From: Leishmania martiniquensis
Lineage: Eukaryota; Euglenozoa; Kinetoplastea; Trypanosomatida; Trypanosomatidae
Length of the DNA stretch: 64,000 bases
Assembly (NCBI RefSeq): GCF_017916325.1
Contig: NC_090149.1
Coordinates: 556,001-620,000, forward strand
Reading direction: 5' to 3'
Within the stretch, counting starts at the first letter, position 1. Each line of letters begins with the position of its first letter. A model generated the notes under the pieces. That model saw only the letters and a program-made list of their open reading frames with translations, searched no databases and was not told the origin of the DNA. Position numbers and translations under genes: made by a program. Shown piece after piece: positions 20,782 through 30,623 of the stretch.

Positions 20782-22362
20782 ATGCCGTCCGTGCACGTGA
20801 AAAGCGACAAAGTACGCTACACGCCCGATGCGATCGAGTCGCAGTATGAATACGCGACGACGCGTGTGAGCCGAAGCGCGGACGGTACCGTAGTGGTGGA
20901 GCCGGTGACGCACCGGCTGGTGTTCCGCACGGAGCGCAAAGTGCTGCGCGTGGGCGTCATGCTGGTCGGGTGGGGTGGCAACAACGGTACGACCGTGACA
21001 GCCGGCATCCTGGCCAACAAGCTGGGCCTGTCTTGGCGGACGCGGCGCGGCACAATGTCGGCTAACTACTTCGGTTCCATCACGCAGTCCAGTACGATTA
21101 ACCTTGGCATGACCCGTGACATGAATGAGATCTTTGTGCCGCTGAAAGACGTTGTGCCGATGGTGGCGCCCGACGACCTGGTGATCGGTGGATGGGACTG
21201 CAACAATACGAACCTCGGCGATGCGATGCGGCGCGCAGGGGTGCTGGATGTGCAGCTTCAGGACGCGTTGTACGAGCACATGAAGGATCTCCACCCGCTT
21301 CCGGCCATCTTCGACATCGATTATGTCGCGGCGAACCAGAAGGAGCGTGCAAACAACGTCCTGGACGCATGCGACCGCTGGGGTGCAGTGGAGCAGGTGC
21401 GCAGCGACATCCGCCAATTCAAGGTGTCCAACCAGCTGGACAAGGTGCTCGTGCTGTGGACTGCCAATACGGAACGCTTCAGCGAGTACCGCGATGGTGT
21501 CCACGACACGGCCGCCAACCTGGTGGCGGCCGTGAGGCGCAACGAGGCGGAGGTGGCACCGTCTGCGCTCTACGCAATGGCGGCCATCCTCGAAAAGTGC
21601 AGTTTCATCAACGGCGCGCCGCAGAATACGCTGTGCCCCGGGCTGGTGGAGATGGCCCGCGCAGCTCATGTCTTCCTCGGCGGCGACGACTTCAAGAGCG
21701 GACAGACGAAAATGAAGAGCGCATTGGTTGAGTTTTTTGTCGGCGCCGGCATCAAGCCGGAGTGCATCGCAAGCTATAACCACCTGGGCAACAACGACGG
21801 CTACAACCTCTCCAGCCCCAAGCAGTTCTGCTCGAAGGAGATCACCAAGAGCAATGTGGTGGACGACATGATCAGGTCGAACACGGTCTTGTTCCCCGAA
21901 GGGACGCCGAAGCCCGACCACTGCATCGTCATCAAATACATGCCCTACGTGGGCGACAGCAAGCGAGCGATGGATGAGTACACCTTTTCCATCTTCATGG
22001 GTGGCCAGCAGACCGTCGTGCTTCACAACACCTGCGAGGACTCCTTGCTCGCAGCGCCGCTCATCATCGACATGCTCGTGCTCACCGAGCTCATGGAGCG
22101 CGTCACAATCAGCGCCAGCGATGGGCTGCAGACACCGCCACTGACTTCTTTCGAGCACATGGAGACCGTTCTCTCTATCCTGTCCTACCTGCTCAAGGCA
22201 CCCGCGGTCCCCGAGGGGGCGCCGGTGATAAACGCGCTCAATCGCCAGAAGGCGGCCATCGAGAACTTGCTGCGCGCCATGATCGGGCTGCCGGCTGAGA
22301 GCAACATGCTGCTCGAATGCCGCGTCCCCTTCATGCGGGAGAAGCGCGTCTGCGACGAGTGA
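20782..22362 (+). CDS. INO1: Inositol-3-phosphate synthase (myo-inositol-1-phosphate synthase)
   Basis: The 526-residue NAD-dependent enzyme turns glucose 6-phosphate into 1L-myo-inositol 1-phosphate, the entry to phosphatidylinositol, GPI anchors and lipophosphoglycan. The start MPSVHVKSDKVRY is the only ATG ahead of the conserved YxYxTT segment; the frame upstream uses no ATG and is pyrimidine-derived. Diagnostic motifs are the NAD-binding LVGWGGNNGTT (61-71), GGWDCNNTNLGDAM, INGAPQNT, GDDFKSGQTK, SYNHLGNNDGYNLS, SKRAMDEYT, and NTCEDSLLAAPLIIDMLVL with an intact catalytic-region lysine-rich surround. Length matches the family. L. mexicana INO1 is known to be needed for growth in low inositol and for virulence. 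A degenerate SIDER-like segment lies 0.3 kb downstream. Confidence 0.98.
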   Translation: MPSVHVKSDKVRYTPDAIESQYEYATTRVSRSADGTVVVEPVTHRLVFRTERKVLRVGVMLVGWGGNNGTTVTAGILANKLGLSWRTRRGTMSANYFGSITQSSTINLGMTRDMNEIFVPLKDVVPMVAPDDLVIGGWDCNNTNLGDAMRRAGVLDVQLQDALYEHMKDLHPLPAIFDIDYVAANQKERANNVLDACDRWGAVEQVRSDIRQFKVSNQLDKVLVLWTANTERFSEYRDGVHDTAANLVAAVRRNEAEVAPSALYAMAAILEKCSFINGAPQNTLCPGLVEMARAAHVFLGGDDFKSGQTKMKSALVEFFVGAGIKPECIASYNHLGNNDGYNLSSPKQFCSKEITKSNVVDDMIRSNTVLFPEGTPKPDHCIVIKYMPYVGDSKRAMDEYTFSIFMGGQQTVVLHNTCEDSLLAAPLIIDMLVLTELMERVTISASDGLQTPPLTSFEHMETVLSILSYLLKAPAVPEGAPVINALNRQKAAIENLLRAMIGLPAESNMLLECRVPFMREKRVCDE

Positions 22363-23635
22363 GCCTGAGGCCTCAAAGAGCCCTTTCATCGCCCGTCCAT
22401 CCCTCCCCCTCCCTTCCTAACAACTTCTTTGTGCGACACGGAACGACTCTTGTGCGACCCATCACCACCCGTCCGACCTAAATCCTTCCCCGCCCGCTAA
22501 CGGCTCTGCACACACGAATATGTAGGCGCATAGACACACGAGCCCTCCGCGCCGGTCTGCCGTGCGCAGCCGTGAAGCTGCAATCTGTCGTCGATGTGTC
22601 AAAGTGTGGGTGCTATGCCGTCGGCATGCCGGGTAGGGAGTGGGTGGGGCGGGGTCAGCGCTGGCGCCGCAACTCTCCGTCCCCCAATAACCCGCCCCTT
22701 CCTCCGTCACACCAAAGACGGCGGCGGCTTCGGGTGGCGGACGCGATGCGAGACGCAGCCCCATGCCTGCATCCCGGTGTAACAGCGGTGTACGTTGCCC
22801 GCGGATTGGTGCAGCGTTCCGTATGACAATGGTTGCCTTTGGCGCGTTGTCGAGCTTTCCTTTCACCGACTTCTATTCTTAACCGCTTTTCCCTTCCTCT
22901 TTTCTCCTTCCTTTCCGTTGCTTATGCGCGTTGAAGAGTCTATACGCGACTGAGACGTCTGTGTGTGTGTGTGCCGCCCACGTGATGGACTTTCTATTGA
23001 CGATTGCCTCTGCGCTCTTTTCCGTTTCTCTGCCTCCGGTTCTGATGTGCGCTTGAGGCATAACCTCTCGGGCAATGGTAGGCGACTTCACCCCTTCTCT
23101 CTGACGCCTTCTCGCCCATGCGTATCGCGTGGTGCGACGAAGTGCAGAGCGGCACTTTTGTTGTATGTGTGTGTGTTCACCGTCTGTTGCCCCTCCCTCG
23201 TACCGCCGAATGTGCAGTGAGGATGAAACAGGAGGCACCTCGCCGCCAAACATGATCGAACCGCGAAGCTCTTAAATGGCAGGATGACATCTTGCACCGA
23301 CTCCTCCGGCGAACCCTCACCCTTGTCTCTTCACTTGCTGCGCCCCTAATCTCACGGAACGCTCACGCGCTCCTTGGACGGTCATGGCGTCGTTCCTGTC
23401 ACTGCACTTCGCTCACTGCATCGCTTCGGTGCCAATGAAACACACACACACACACACATCTAAAATGGAAATCGCCCGCGCATAGAGCTGTTTGTCAGCA
23501 CCGAGAAGAAAATTAAGGCGAAAGGAAGGAAAAACGTTCTCCATTGCGAACCACCGCTCCGCACCTCTCCGCCGCCTGCTGAGTTGTCACTCGCGCGTTT
23601 GCCGGCTCTCTTCACGATTGGCCCTACTGAATACG
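22363..23635. other. Intergenic between INO1 and TyrRS
   Basis: A 1.27 kb gap with a GC-rich block at 22560-22830 resembling the SIDER body, then C/T-rich sequence (22855-22925, 23090-23110), a GT run at 22961-22972 and a (CA) run at 23438-23458. No gene seen. Confidence 0.6.
22695..22830 (+). mobile_element. Degenerate SIDER-like fragment
   Basis: By eye, GACGCAGCCCCATGCCTGCATCCCGGTG near 22750 matches the copy-A/C segment GAGCAGCCCCATTGCTAGGCAGGTCGGTG, and the next 45 bases keep the same spacing of GTGT, CGCGG, TGGTG and CAGCG words. Divergence is high and no A-rich tail was found. It lies in the presumed INO1 3' UTR. Confidence 0.35.
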
Positions 23636-25696
23636 ATGCCGTCTCCCATGAACACGGACGAGCGCTATCAACTTCTCCGCAGTGTCGGAGAGGAGTGCAT
23701 TCAGGAAAGTGAACTGCGAAACCTCACCGAGAAGAAGCCGAATATTCGCTGTTACGATGGCTTTGAACCGTCCGGCCGAATGCACATTGCCCAGGGCATC
23801 TTCAAGGCCGTCAATGTGAACAAGTGCACGGCGGCCGGATGCGAGTTCGTTTTCTGGGTGGCGGACTGGTTTGCCCTCATGAACGACAAGGTTGGCGGGG
23901 AGCTGGAGAAGATCCGCATTGTCGGTCGGTACCTGATGGAGGTGTGGAAGGCAGCGGGCATGGACATGGAGAAGGTTGTATTTCTGTGGAGCAGCGAGGA
24001 AATTACGCGACACGCCGACACATACTGGCGCATGGTGCTGGACATTGGCCGTCAGAATACGATTGCCCGAATCAAGAAGTGCTGCACGATTATGGGCAAG
24101 ACGGAAGGAACCCTGACGGCGGCACAGATGCTCTACCCACTGATGCAATGCACCGACATTTTTTTTCTGAGAGCAGACATCTGCCAGCTGGGCCTCGACC
24201 AGCGTAAGGTCAACATGCTCGCCCGCGAGTATTGTGACCTGATCGGCCGTAAGCTGAAGCCGGTGGTGCTATCGCACCACATGCTGGCTGGGCTGAAAAA
24301 GGGGCAGGCAAAGATGAGCAAGAGTGACCCTGACAGCGCCATCTTCATGGAGGACACGGAGGAAGACGTCGCACGCAAGATTCGCCAAGCCTACTGCCCA
24401 CGTGTCAGGCAGTCTGCCGATGCCATTGCGGACGACGGTGCGCCAGTCGCCACGGATGACCGCAACCCGGTGCTCGACTACTTCCAGTGCATCGTCTACG
24501 CCCGTCCTGGCGGTGCGGCGACTATTGACGGTGTGTCGTACGCTACCTATGCTGATCTTGAGCAGGCGTTCGTGAGCGAGACGGTCAGCGAGGATGCCCT
24601 GAAGTCGTGCCTCATTGAAGAGGTGAACACCCTGCTGGCGCCGGTGCGCCAGCACTTCTCCTCCAACTCGGAGGCTCACGAGCTGCTTGAGGCGGTCAAG
24701 TCGTACCAAAAAAATGGTGCGGCACTTCCACTGGATGAGATGACACTTCCAGCTGCCCCGGATAGGCCGCACGCATGCATGTGGATGCCGGCGCTGCTGA
24801 AGGTGCCGCTGAGTGTCGCAGAGGGGATGATCAAGGCGGCCAAGGACTTCATCGCCGCCCATCCGGAGGGCACGGTGACGCTAATGCTGCCTGACTGGTC
24901 CGCAGTGGCTAGTGACGAGATCACTGGGGTAGAGAAAGATATCTCGGCTGCTCTGATGGTGCACTCACAGCTTCTCAAGGCATATGGGCTTCCTGAGTCG
25001 GTGAAGATCATGACGGAGAACGAGTTCATTCTCGGCAATCCCAGTGACTTCTGGGTTGGCGTCATTGGTGTGGCGCGCAAGAATATGCTGAGTGATATCG
25101 AGGAGCTCTACGGAGGAGACGTGCGCAACGCTGGCCAGGTTATCGCCGTTCTCATGCGCGCTGTCACTGCTCTGATGCTCTCCGTCTCACATGTCATCTC
25201 CACCTCGTTGGATGGACAGATCAACACCTTTTCCCGTGAGTGCACAAAGGGACGCATCGCGTGTCTGCAGACCCAGGAGGGGAGCATTCCGGCACTGCAC
25301 CGTCCTGACGCCGCCCCGACGGTACTTGGCGCCGACGACGTCCTCTACCTCGATGACAATGACATGGACATCCGTCGCAAAATCAAGAAGGCATATTCAG
25401 CGCCAAACGAGGGGTTCAATCCAGTCATATCGGTCGCCAAGCACCTTCTCGCGCAAGAAGGCACCCTCAGCATCGAGCGTGCCGAGGCCTCCGGCGGCAG
25501 CGTGAGCTACACCACTCCGGAGGCTCTCGTTGCAGACTGTAGCAGCGGTGCTCTCCACCCCGCAGATCTCAAGACGGCGGTGTCGCAGCAGCTGCTGGTC
25601 CGTTCCGCAGCAGCGCGCGAACTGCTCAACGGGGAGCTGAAGAAGAGCATCGTCATCCTTCGTAGCGCAGAAAAGAAGATGGCGAAGAAAAGATAA
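23636..25696 (+). CDS. TyrRS: Tyrosyl-tRNA synthetase, double-length (pseudo-dimer)
   Basis: The 686-residue class I synthetase charges tRNA-Tyr. It is about twice the usual length: two tandem synthetase-like halves in one chain, the arrangement known from L. major TyrRS, where one half is catalytic and the other supplies anticodon binding. The first half has the HIGH-class motif HIAQ (50-53) in PSGRMHIAQG and KMSKS at 226-230. The second half (from about 360) lacks both motifs, reading MWMPALLKVPLSVAEG where HIGH would lie, yet keeps the fold-level segment DNDMDIRRKIKKAYSAPNEG. The start MPSPMNTDER is the first ATG of the frame, and its context fits. The basic C-terminal end EKKMAKKR is ordinary. 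Confidence 0.97.
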   Translation: MPSPMNTDERYQLLRSVGEECIQESELRNLTEKKPNIRCYDGFEPSGRMHIAQGIFKAVNVNKCTAAGCEFVFWVADWFALMNDKVGGELEKIRIVGRYLMEVWKAAGMDMEKVVFLWSSEEITRHADTYWRMVLDIGRQNTIARIKKCCTIMGKTEGTLTAAQMLYPLMQCTDIFFLRADICQLGLDQRKVNMLAREYCDLIGRKLKPVVLSHHMLAGLKKGQAKMSKSDPDSAIFMEDTEEDVARKIRQAYCPRVRQSADAIADDGAPVATDDRNPVLDYFQCIVYARPGGAATIDGVSYATYADLEQAFVSETVSEDALKSCLIEEVNTLLAPVRQHFSSNSEAHELLEAVKSYQKNGAALPLDEMTLPAAPDRPHACMWMPALLKVPLSVAEGMIKAAKDFIAAHPEGTVTLMLPDWSAVASDEITGVEKDISAALMVHSQLLKAYGLPESVKIMTENEFILGNPSDFWVGVIGVARKNMLSDIEELYGGDVRNAGQVIAVLMRAVTALMLSVSHVISTSLDGQINTFSRECTKGRIACLQTQEGSIPALHRPDAAPTVLGADDVLYLDDNDMDIRRKIKKAYSAPNEGFNPVISVAKHLLAQEGTLSIERAEASGGSVSYTTPEALVADCSSGALHPADLKTAVSQQLLVRSAAARELLNGELKKSIVILRSAEKKMAKKR

Positions 25697-26546
25697 GCGG
25701 TGGGGGAGTGTGAGGAAGACAGTGAGGGAGAGGGGGGTGGGTGGGCGGAACAGGAGGCGATAAGGTAAGGCACTCCCCCCTCTCCTGACCGGCTCTCTCT
25801 CTCTCGCGAGCCGCCTCGTTTCATGTCGCTGCGTGCGGCTAACGGTGTCTCTAATGCGTTTGCCTGTGACTCGTGCCCTAACGCGCTCACAGCGGGCTTA
25901 ATGCAGGAGGAAGGAGAGGGTCGCGCGTGCAGTGTGCGGCTTGCACGCTCACATGCCTCTGTCCTCTTCAGCAGAGATTCTTGCATGGCTTGACGTGAGG
26001 AGCGGGAGTACAGCACCGCTTGCGAAACAACAACAACCGACCGCCGCGTATAAGAGTGCGGCGTGCCCACCCAACCTCTGTGTGGTAATCCGGGCACAGG
26101 GCAGAACTAAAAGCTGACACCGCCATGCACGCCTCCCCCCTCCTCCCTCAGGGCAACCTGCTGCCGGTCCACGACACTGACTCACTTAATCCGCTGCATA
26201 CGGCGGGATGATGCATCTCTTTCACCCTGTGAGACAAGGAAACAGCTGCGAAACGCACTCAATGTGGCTTTACCAGCAAAGCAGCAGCTTCTCTTCTCTC
26301 GCACGACCATTTCTCACCATCAACAGGCTGTTCTCCGCATCTCTCTGCACTCACTTGTCGCCGTCACCGATTTTTCTTGTTAGACGCTCCCCATCGCCAC
26401 CAGCGCACAGGAGGGAGGAGAGGCCTATTGCCTTTGTAATCGCTGGGAGGACCCTAACCTCTTTCTCTCTCTCTCTGGCAGGCTGTATTTGGAACGGGTG
26501 GGGCAGTCTTGCACACGCACATACATGTGTGTGGCGCACAGAAGCA
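25697..26546. other. Intergenic upstream of a hypothetical gene
   Basis: An 850-base gap. G-rich sequence follows the TyrRS stop (25698-25760), then a run of CT repeats at 25795-25806. An upstream in-frame ATG at 26208 exists, but a strong splice signal at 26456-26480 lies inside that extension, so it is treated as UTR. Confidence 0.5.
26456..26480 (+). promoter_or_regulatory. Strong spliced-leader acceptor
   Basis: An uninterrupted C/T tract of about 18 bases containing (CT)n is followed by GGCAG, with AG at 26479-26480. It decides the start of the next gene: translation from the in-frame ATG at 26208 would be cut off by trans-splicing here. Confidence 0.55.
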
Positions 26547-27755
26547 ATGCACGTCCGTTTTCCGTCTTGCACCAAGACGGTTGGCGATGTCCTGTGCTTC
26601 TCCTCACGCGGCCAGCATAGCGGCACGGAGCGTCCGCAATGTCGCCCTCTGCAAGGCGTTCCCCTCAAGGCGCCCGCCATGCCTCCACCGCCGCCGCCTC
26701 TGCTTCCTACTCCTTGGCCGGGCAAAGCGCGTCGTGCTGCTGTCGTACACGAGCCTAGTCAGCGTAGCCGCTCATCGTACCGCCCCGTTGACGAGGCGCT
26801 CTTTTGCGCTCTGAGAATGGAGAGCGAAGGAGACGTCTTGCGGCAGTTGCGAGCATACGGGCTGGCGAAACTCATAAAGGACTTCCGAGCGCTCTGCAGC
26901 AGCCTCAGTCTGCACAACTTAGGGGTGGAGGACTTCACGTTCCTCTGCGCCTCTGTGCTCCAGTGTCAGGTGCAGCCGCACGGCTGCGAAGTTGTCTTCG
27001 ACTTTCTGCGAGGCGAACGCACATCAGGCGGCTGCATCAGCGTTGTGCAACTCCTTGAGAGGCTGCGGACGTTGTTTGAGCCTATCGAAGTACTGTATGC
27101 ACTGCAGCTCAAATGCCTCCTTGAAACCAGCAGGCTCGATGACTGCAACCTGTCGTTCAGTGAACTCGAGAAGGCTGAGGCCGGCTTGCGCTCTCTTCTC
27201 GTTGACACCCCACGCGATCGAGAAGTCGGCGCGCAATGTGAACACCTCGGCGACGAACTCCGGCGGATGCAGTTGAACTTTTCCGTGCCGGTACCGACGT
27301 TTCGTTTGCTGGTGCGTCTCTCGGCGCGTGCGCTGCAGTCGGCGGTGCACGCGCTGGGGTGGGATGGGAAAATGCGACGACACCTCCCACAGGAGGATGA
27401 TGAGTTCAGCGATGATAAGTCGCAGGAGCCGCTCCGTGCATTTGACATCAGCCGCATCACAGCATGTACATTAGACGAGGTTTGTAACGAGTCTGGCTTT
27501 CAGGACAGGAACGTCGCGCTACTCTCCGCGGTAGCGAAACTGTACCATCGTCGCCTTGCTGGGCGGGCAGAGTCCGGGGTCGTCACCGAGCAGCTGGGCT
27601 CTGCGCCTCGGACCACCGCGCGGGCCGAAAGTTTCGTCTCAGCGGTGAGCCCTTCGAGCTCCAAGGCTGACCCGGCGCATCCCCGCTTCACAGCTGACGT
27701 TTACGCCGTTTTGCCCACCCTGCAATCTTCCTCAGCGACCAATATGGTTGCTTGA
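26547..27755 (+). CDS. Hypothetical protein, helical, acidic motif
   Basis: The family was not recognised. From the chosen ATG it has 402 residues. An out-of-frame ATG at 26525 and a later in-frame ATG at 26679 (MPPPPPPLLP) make the start uncertain; the conserved-looking part begins near residue 75 (VDEALFCALR). After a Pro-rich N-terminus come amphipathic helices (EGDVLRQLRAYGLAKLIKDF, then LGVEDFTFLCASVLQCQ) arranged somewhat like EF-hand or calmodulin-like helix pairs but without a complete calcium loop. An acidic patch QEDDEFSDDK lies near 285, followed by a Ser/Ala-rich C-terminus. No signal peptide or membrane helix. Composition and frame length support a real gene; function unknown. 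Confidence 0.65.
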   Translation: MHVRFPSCTKTVGDVLCFSSRGQHSGTERPQCRPLQGVPLKAPAMPPPPPPLLPTPWPGKARRAAVVHEPSQRSRSSYRPVDEALFCALRMESEGDVLRQLRAYGLAKLIKDFRALCSSLSLHNLGVEDFTFLCASVLQCQVQPHGCEVVFDFLRGERTSGGCISVVQLLERLRTLFEPIEVLYALQLKCLLETSRLDDCNLSFSELEKAEAGLRSLLVDTPRDREVGAQCEHLGDELRRMQLNFSVPVPTFRLLVRLSARALQSAVHALGWDGKMRRHLPQEDDEFSDDKSQEPLRAFDISRITACTLDEVCNESGFQDRNVALLSAVAKLYHRRLAGRAESGVVTEQLGSAPRTTARAESFVSAVSPSSSKADPAHPRFTADVYAVLPTLQSSSATNMVA

Positions 27756-28694
27756 TGGTCGAACTAGCAAGGCGAATCGGTGGCCAACGGCCGCTGTAAG
27801 GTAGAAACATCCTGCGGCAAGCAACGCGGTCGAGGAAACGCATCCTCTGGCCGCCGCTCTGCTCACTGCTCTCCTCCCACTCGACTGAGAGCACCTCCGC
27901 TTTCGCCGTTTTCCCCCCTTTTCACTCTTTGTCGTGTGTCTCTATGCATCGTCTTGTCGGCTGGGCCGTTTTGTTTTGGTGTGCGGCGCTGCGCGCGCCG
28001 CCCGTTCGCGTCGCCCCCACTCATTTGCTCAGCTCATTGGATGTGTTCATCTGTTCTCTCTTCATCTTCCCCGTTACGCCCTTCCCCCTCGCTGTCGCTT
28101 CTCACCACCGGCGCTTTCGATTCCACCGGAGGGAGGAAGGGAGGGAGGGGAGAGGGCGGGGAGAGGGTGAGTTGGTGCTATACATACGGCGCCCCCCCTC
28201 CCCCTGCTGGCAACGACACGTGCTCATGGGCCCTCTTTTTCTTCGCCATCGTATTTCGTCTCGCGTGTCTTCTATACCAGTCCCGTAAGTGATGTGCGCA
28301 CGAGACGCAGACATAGCATAGTGGAAGGGAGTCGCTCCCCTTTACCTCGTCTCCTCACACGCAAGGGCATGCACGAAGCAGCCTGCTCTGAACACGCATC
28401 TGCGCGAGTGAGCCTCGCTCTGAGCGTGCCACTGCTTCTGGCAGCTGGTGTACGCCACTTCTGATGACGTGTGGAGAGCCTAATCCTTCACTGCGTCGAG
28501 CACCGCTCAAAGGTAGACAGACTCGCGCACGCACTCACGCAAAGAGACCGCTGCTCCTCCTGCTTTCCCATCCCCTGCTTTTTAACTGAACTGGCTCCAT
28601 CGGACGTGCTCCCTCCTCGCCTTCTCTCAGTAAGTGCGGACAACACTATATATGTGCGTGTGTCACGATACCCGCATTGTTTTGCCCTAAGGAC
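27756..28694. other. Intergenic before the p24 gene
   Basis: A 0.94 kb gap, strongly C/T-rich at 27890-28100, with a purine-rich patch GGGAGGAAGGGAGGGAGGGG near 28128-28170 and a TATA-like dinucleotide run at 28645-28652. No protein-like frame. Confidence 0.6.
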
Positions 28695-29360
28695 ATGCAC
28701 TTTTCGGTTGTGCCTGCGCTTTTAGCAGCCCTCTGTGCGGTGGGAACACTGCTGCCCTCCACAGCGCTGCGGGTGCAGCCCACCATCACCGCCCTTACTT
28801 TCGACGTGGGCAAGGAGGAGGTGTGCCTGTATTCCATCGGCAAGGATTTCTATGAAGGCGTGACCATGCACTACCATGTCATGGAGGGGGCGGATGACTT
28901 TGACCTGTTCATTCGAGACGCAGACGGGCACATCATTTACGCTTCTTACGCGGGAGAGCATGGCGCGGAGGACCGCGTGTACTTTACAACGCGCGCCAGG
29001 AAGGAGCATGCGTACTGCATCGACAACCGGGATTACTCGGGCAAGCCGAAGATGATCAAGATGGAAGTTGGGCTTACCTCTCTAAAGCGCTGGAAGAACC
29101 GCATAGACCCGCTGCGCAAACTCATGACGCGCACAGATGGGTTCGTAATGGGCATGCACGATGATCAGATTCTGCTTCGCATGAAGGAGCAAGGAGTCCG
29201 TGAATGGGTAGAGAAGATCTTTACCATGCTGACGGTGCGCTTAGTGACGGAAGCCTTCGTTGTAACGGTCATCGCATTGCTGAACGCTCTCACCATCCGA
29301 TACCTGTTTCGCCGAGTGCCCCTACCGCAACCGCTTACGGAACACATGACGAGAAGGTGA
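28695..29360 (+). CDS. p24/emp24 GOLD-domain cargo receptor
   Basis: The 221-residue type I membrane protein of the p24 family shuttles between ER and Golgi in COPII/COPI vesicles and is linked to GPI-anchored cargo sorting. The start MHFSVVPALL gives a clean signal peptide (1-24). A GOLD domain spans about 30-125 with the paired cysteines C44 (EEVCLYS) and C108 (HAYCIDN) expected to form the disulphide. A coiled-coil stretch follows (about 150-180), then a membrane helix (about 183-203) and a very short cytosolic tail RYLFRRVPLPQPL. The tail has an aromatic-Phe pair but no dilysine at the end, so COPI binding may be weak or different. The length is typical for the family. Confidence 0.88.
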   Translation: MHFSVVPALLAALCAVGTLLPSTALRVQPTITALTFDVGKEEVCLYSIGKDFYEGVTMHYHVMEGADDFDLFIRDADGHIIYASYAGEHGAEDRVYFTTRARKEHAYCIDNRDYSGKPKMIKMEVGLTSLKRWKNRIDPLRKLMTRTDGFVMGMHDDQILLRMKEQGVREWVEKIFTMLTVRLVTEAFVVTVIALLNALTIRYLFRRVPLPQPLTEHMTRR

Positions 29361-30176
29361 TGCCCGCTGCGACACCCACCCACCCACAAGGAACGACAGC
29401 AAGGTCAATCGCTTCGTTCTCCTCTTTGGCACTTTCTCGTCCCTTAGTGAAGCTCGCCAGCGTGCAGCGATCGGCCTTGGATTTGATGAAGTGGCTATCA
29501 GGCATTCATGAAGGGAGCGGATGAGAGGTATTTCGAGCACACATACACATTCACGGACGAAGATGTCGGCGCTTACTTGTGCGTAAGCTTTTGTGCGTCC
29601 TGGTGCCAGCTGAACGGTCTGTTGGGCTCTTTCTTCTACACATAGTCGATGTTCAGATCAGCCTTGTTTTGACGAGACAATGGAGAAACAAATTAGTGGC
29701 ACTCTACTAGTGCGCCGCAGAAACGAATCACTGCCGCCGGCGCATCTGCTTGAATTTGCGAGTGCGCCTCCTACAGGCCAACCTCTGCACCAGCGTGCGC
29801 CGACGGGGGTAGTAGTAGCCATGTCCATGCCATCGAAGACAGTCTATCAGCGCCACCTCTTCATCATCTGACTCAAGTCTCCTCCTCGCAGCACACAGCG
29901 TCACTGCCCTCCCTCCCCTTTCTCTCTCCTTCCCTTCGGCTACTACGCGGATTACTAACGCTGCTCTTGTCACTGGTCTAGTGAACGAACTCTGTCCCTC
30001 GCGCCCCTCGAGGTAGTTATCGTAGTCTTCAAGTCTCTGCCACATCCTCACTCCCTCACCTTTCGACCTCACCCACCGGTAGCACCTCCGCCACACGCAG
30101 TATTGGGGTTGTCGAAGCCTTTCCTTTCCCCCACAACGCACTGCACAGCAGCATCGATTCTGAGGACTGGACTCAT
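29361..30176. other. Intergenic
   Basis: A 0.8 kb gap. C/T-rich blocks at 29900-29940 and 30040-30080 and the run CTTTCCTTTCCCCCAC at 30119-30134 are candidate trans-splicing signals for the next gene. No supported frame. Confidence 0.55.
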
Positions 30177-30623
30177 ATGTTCCGCCGCGTTACTCTTCCG
30201 ATAGGCACTATTGGTGCTCTGAGTGGCCTGAGCACGGCTGTTCGCGCAGGTCACCACACACCCACTACGCATGACTGGTCTCAGATCCTGCCGCAGCACA
30301 TGACAGCTGAGGCGCGTGCCGCCGTGCAGGCGCAGGGTCACCGTACCGTCTCCGCCGTAGTCCCTGGAAAAATGTTCATGCGCCACTGGATCGTGGCGGA
30401 GCAGTCGACAGTCTCTGTAGTCAATCGTGTCATCTCAGGCATGATTGCAGTCTTTACCATGATATGGGCAGCTGGGTACGCCACGCTGGGCTACAATGGC
30501 AACAACTGCGCGCACGTAGCGGGGTGGATGTTCATTGCCTACTGGCTTGTACTGCACACGCATATGATGTGGCTGGCACCCACTCTGCTCGGTCTCGCCG
30601 TCCTCGAGCTCGCGCTGAACTGA
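30177..30623 (+). CDS. Small two-helix membrane protein, probably mitochondrial
   Basis: A 148-residue protein of unrecognised family. The N-terminus MFRRVTLPIGTIGALSGLSTAVRAG is basic and hydroxylated without acids, as in mitochondrial presequences. A hydrophilic middle follows (about 27-80). Two membrane helices come next: about 84-105 (VISGMIAVFTMIWAAGYATL) and about 115-147 (WMFIAYWLVLHTHMMWLAP onward), ending abruptly at ALELN-like residues. Several lineage-specific subunits of trypanosomatid respiratory complexes and ATP synthase look like this, so an inner-membrane complex subunit is a reasonable guess, but nothing in the sequence proves it. The start is the only early ATG. Confidence 0.72.
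   Translation: MFRRVTLPIGTIGALSGLSTAVRAGHHTPTTHDWSQILPQHMTAEARAAVQAQGHRTVSAVVPGKMFMRHWIVAEQSTVSVVNRVISGMIAVFTMIWAAGYATLGYNGNNCAHVAGWMFIAYWLVLHTHMMWLAPTLLGLAVLELALN

Noticed and set aside
20743..22389. 548-residue antisense frame over INO1
   Set aside because: Same cause: the antisense shadow of a GC3-biased gene, with no recognisable domain.
26208..26546. In-frame ATG extension of the 402-residue hypothetical
   Set aside because: A strong polypyrimidine-AG acceptor at 26456-26480 lies inside the extension, so the mature mRNA would lack it. Spliced-leader mapping would settle this.
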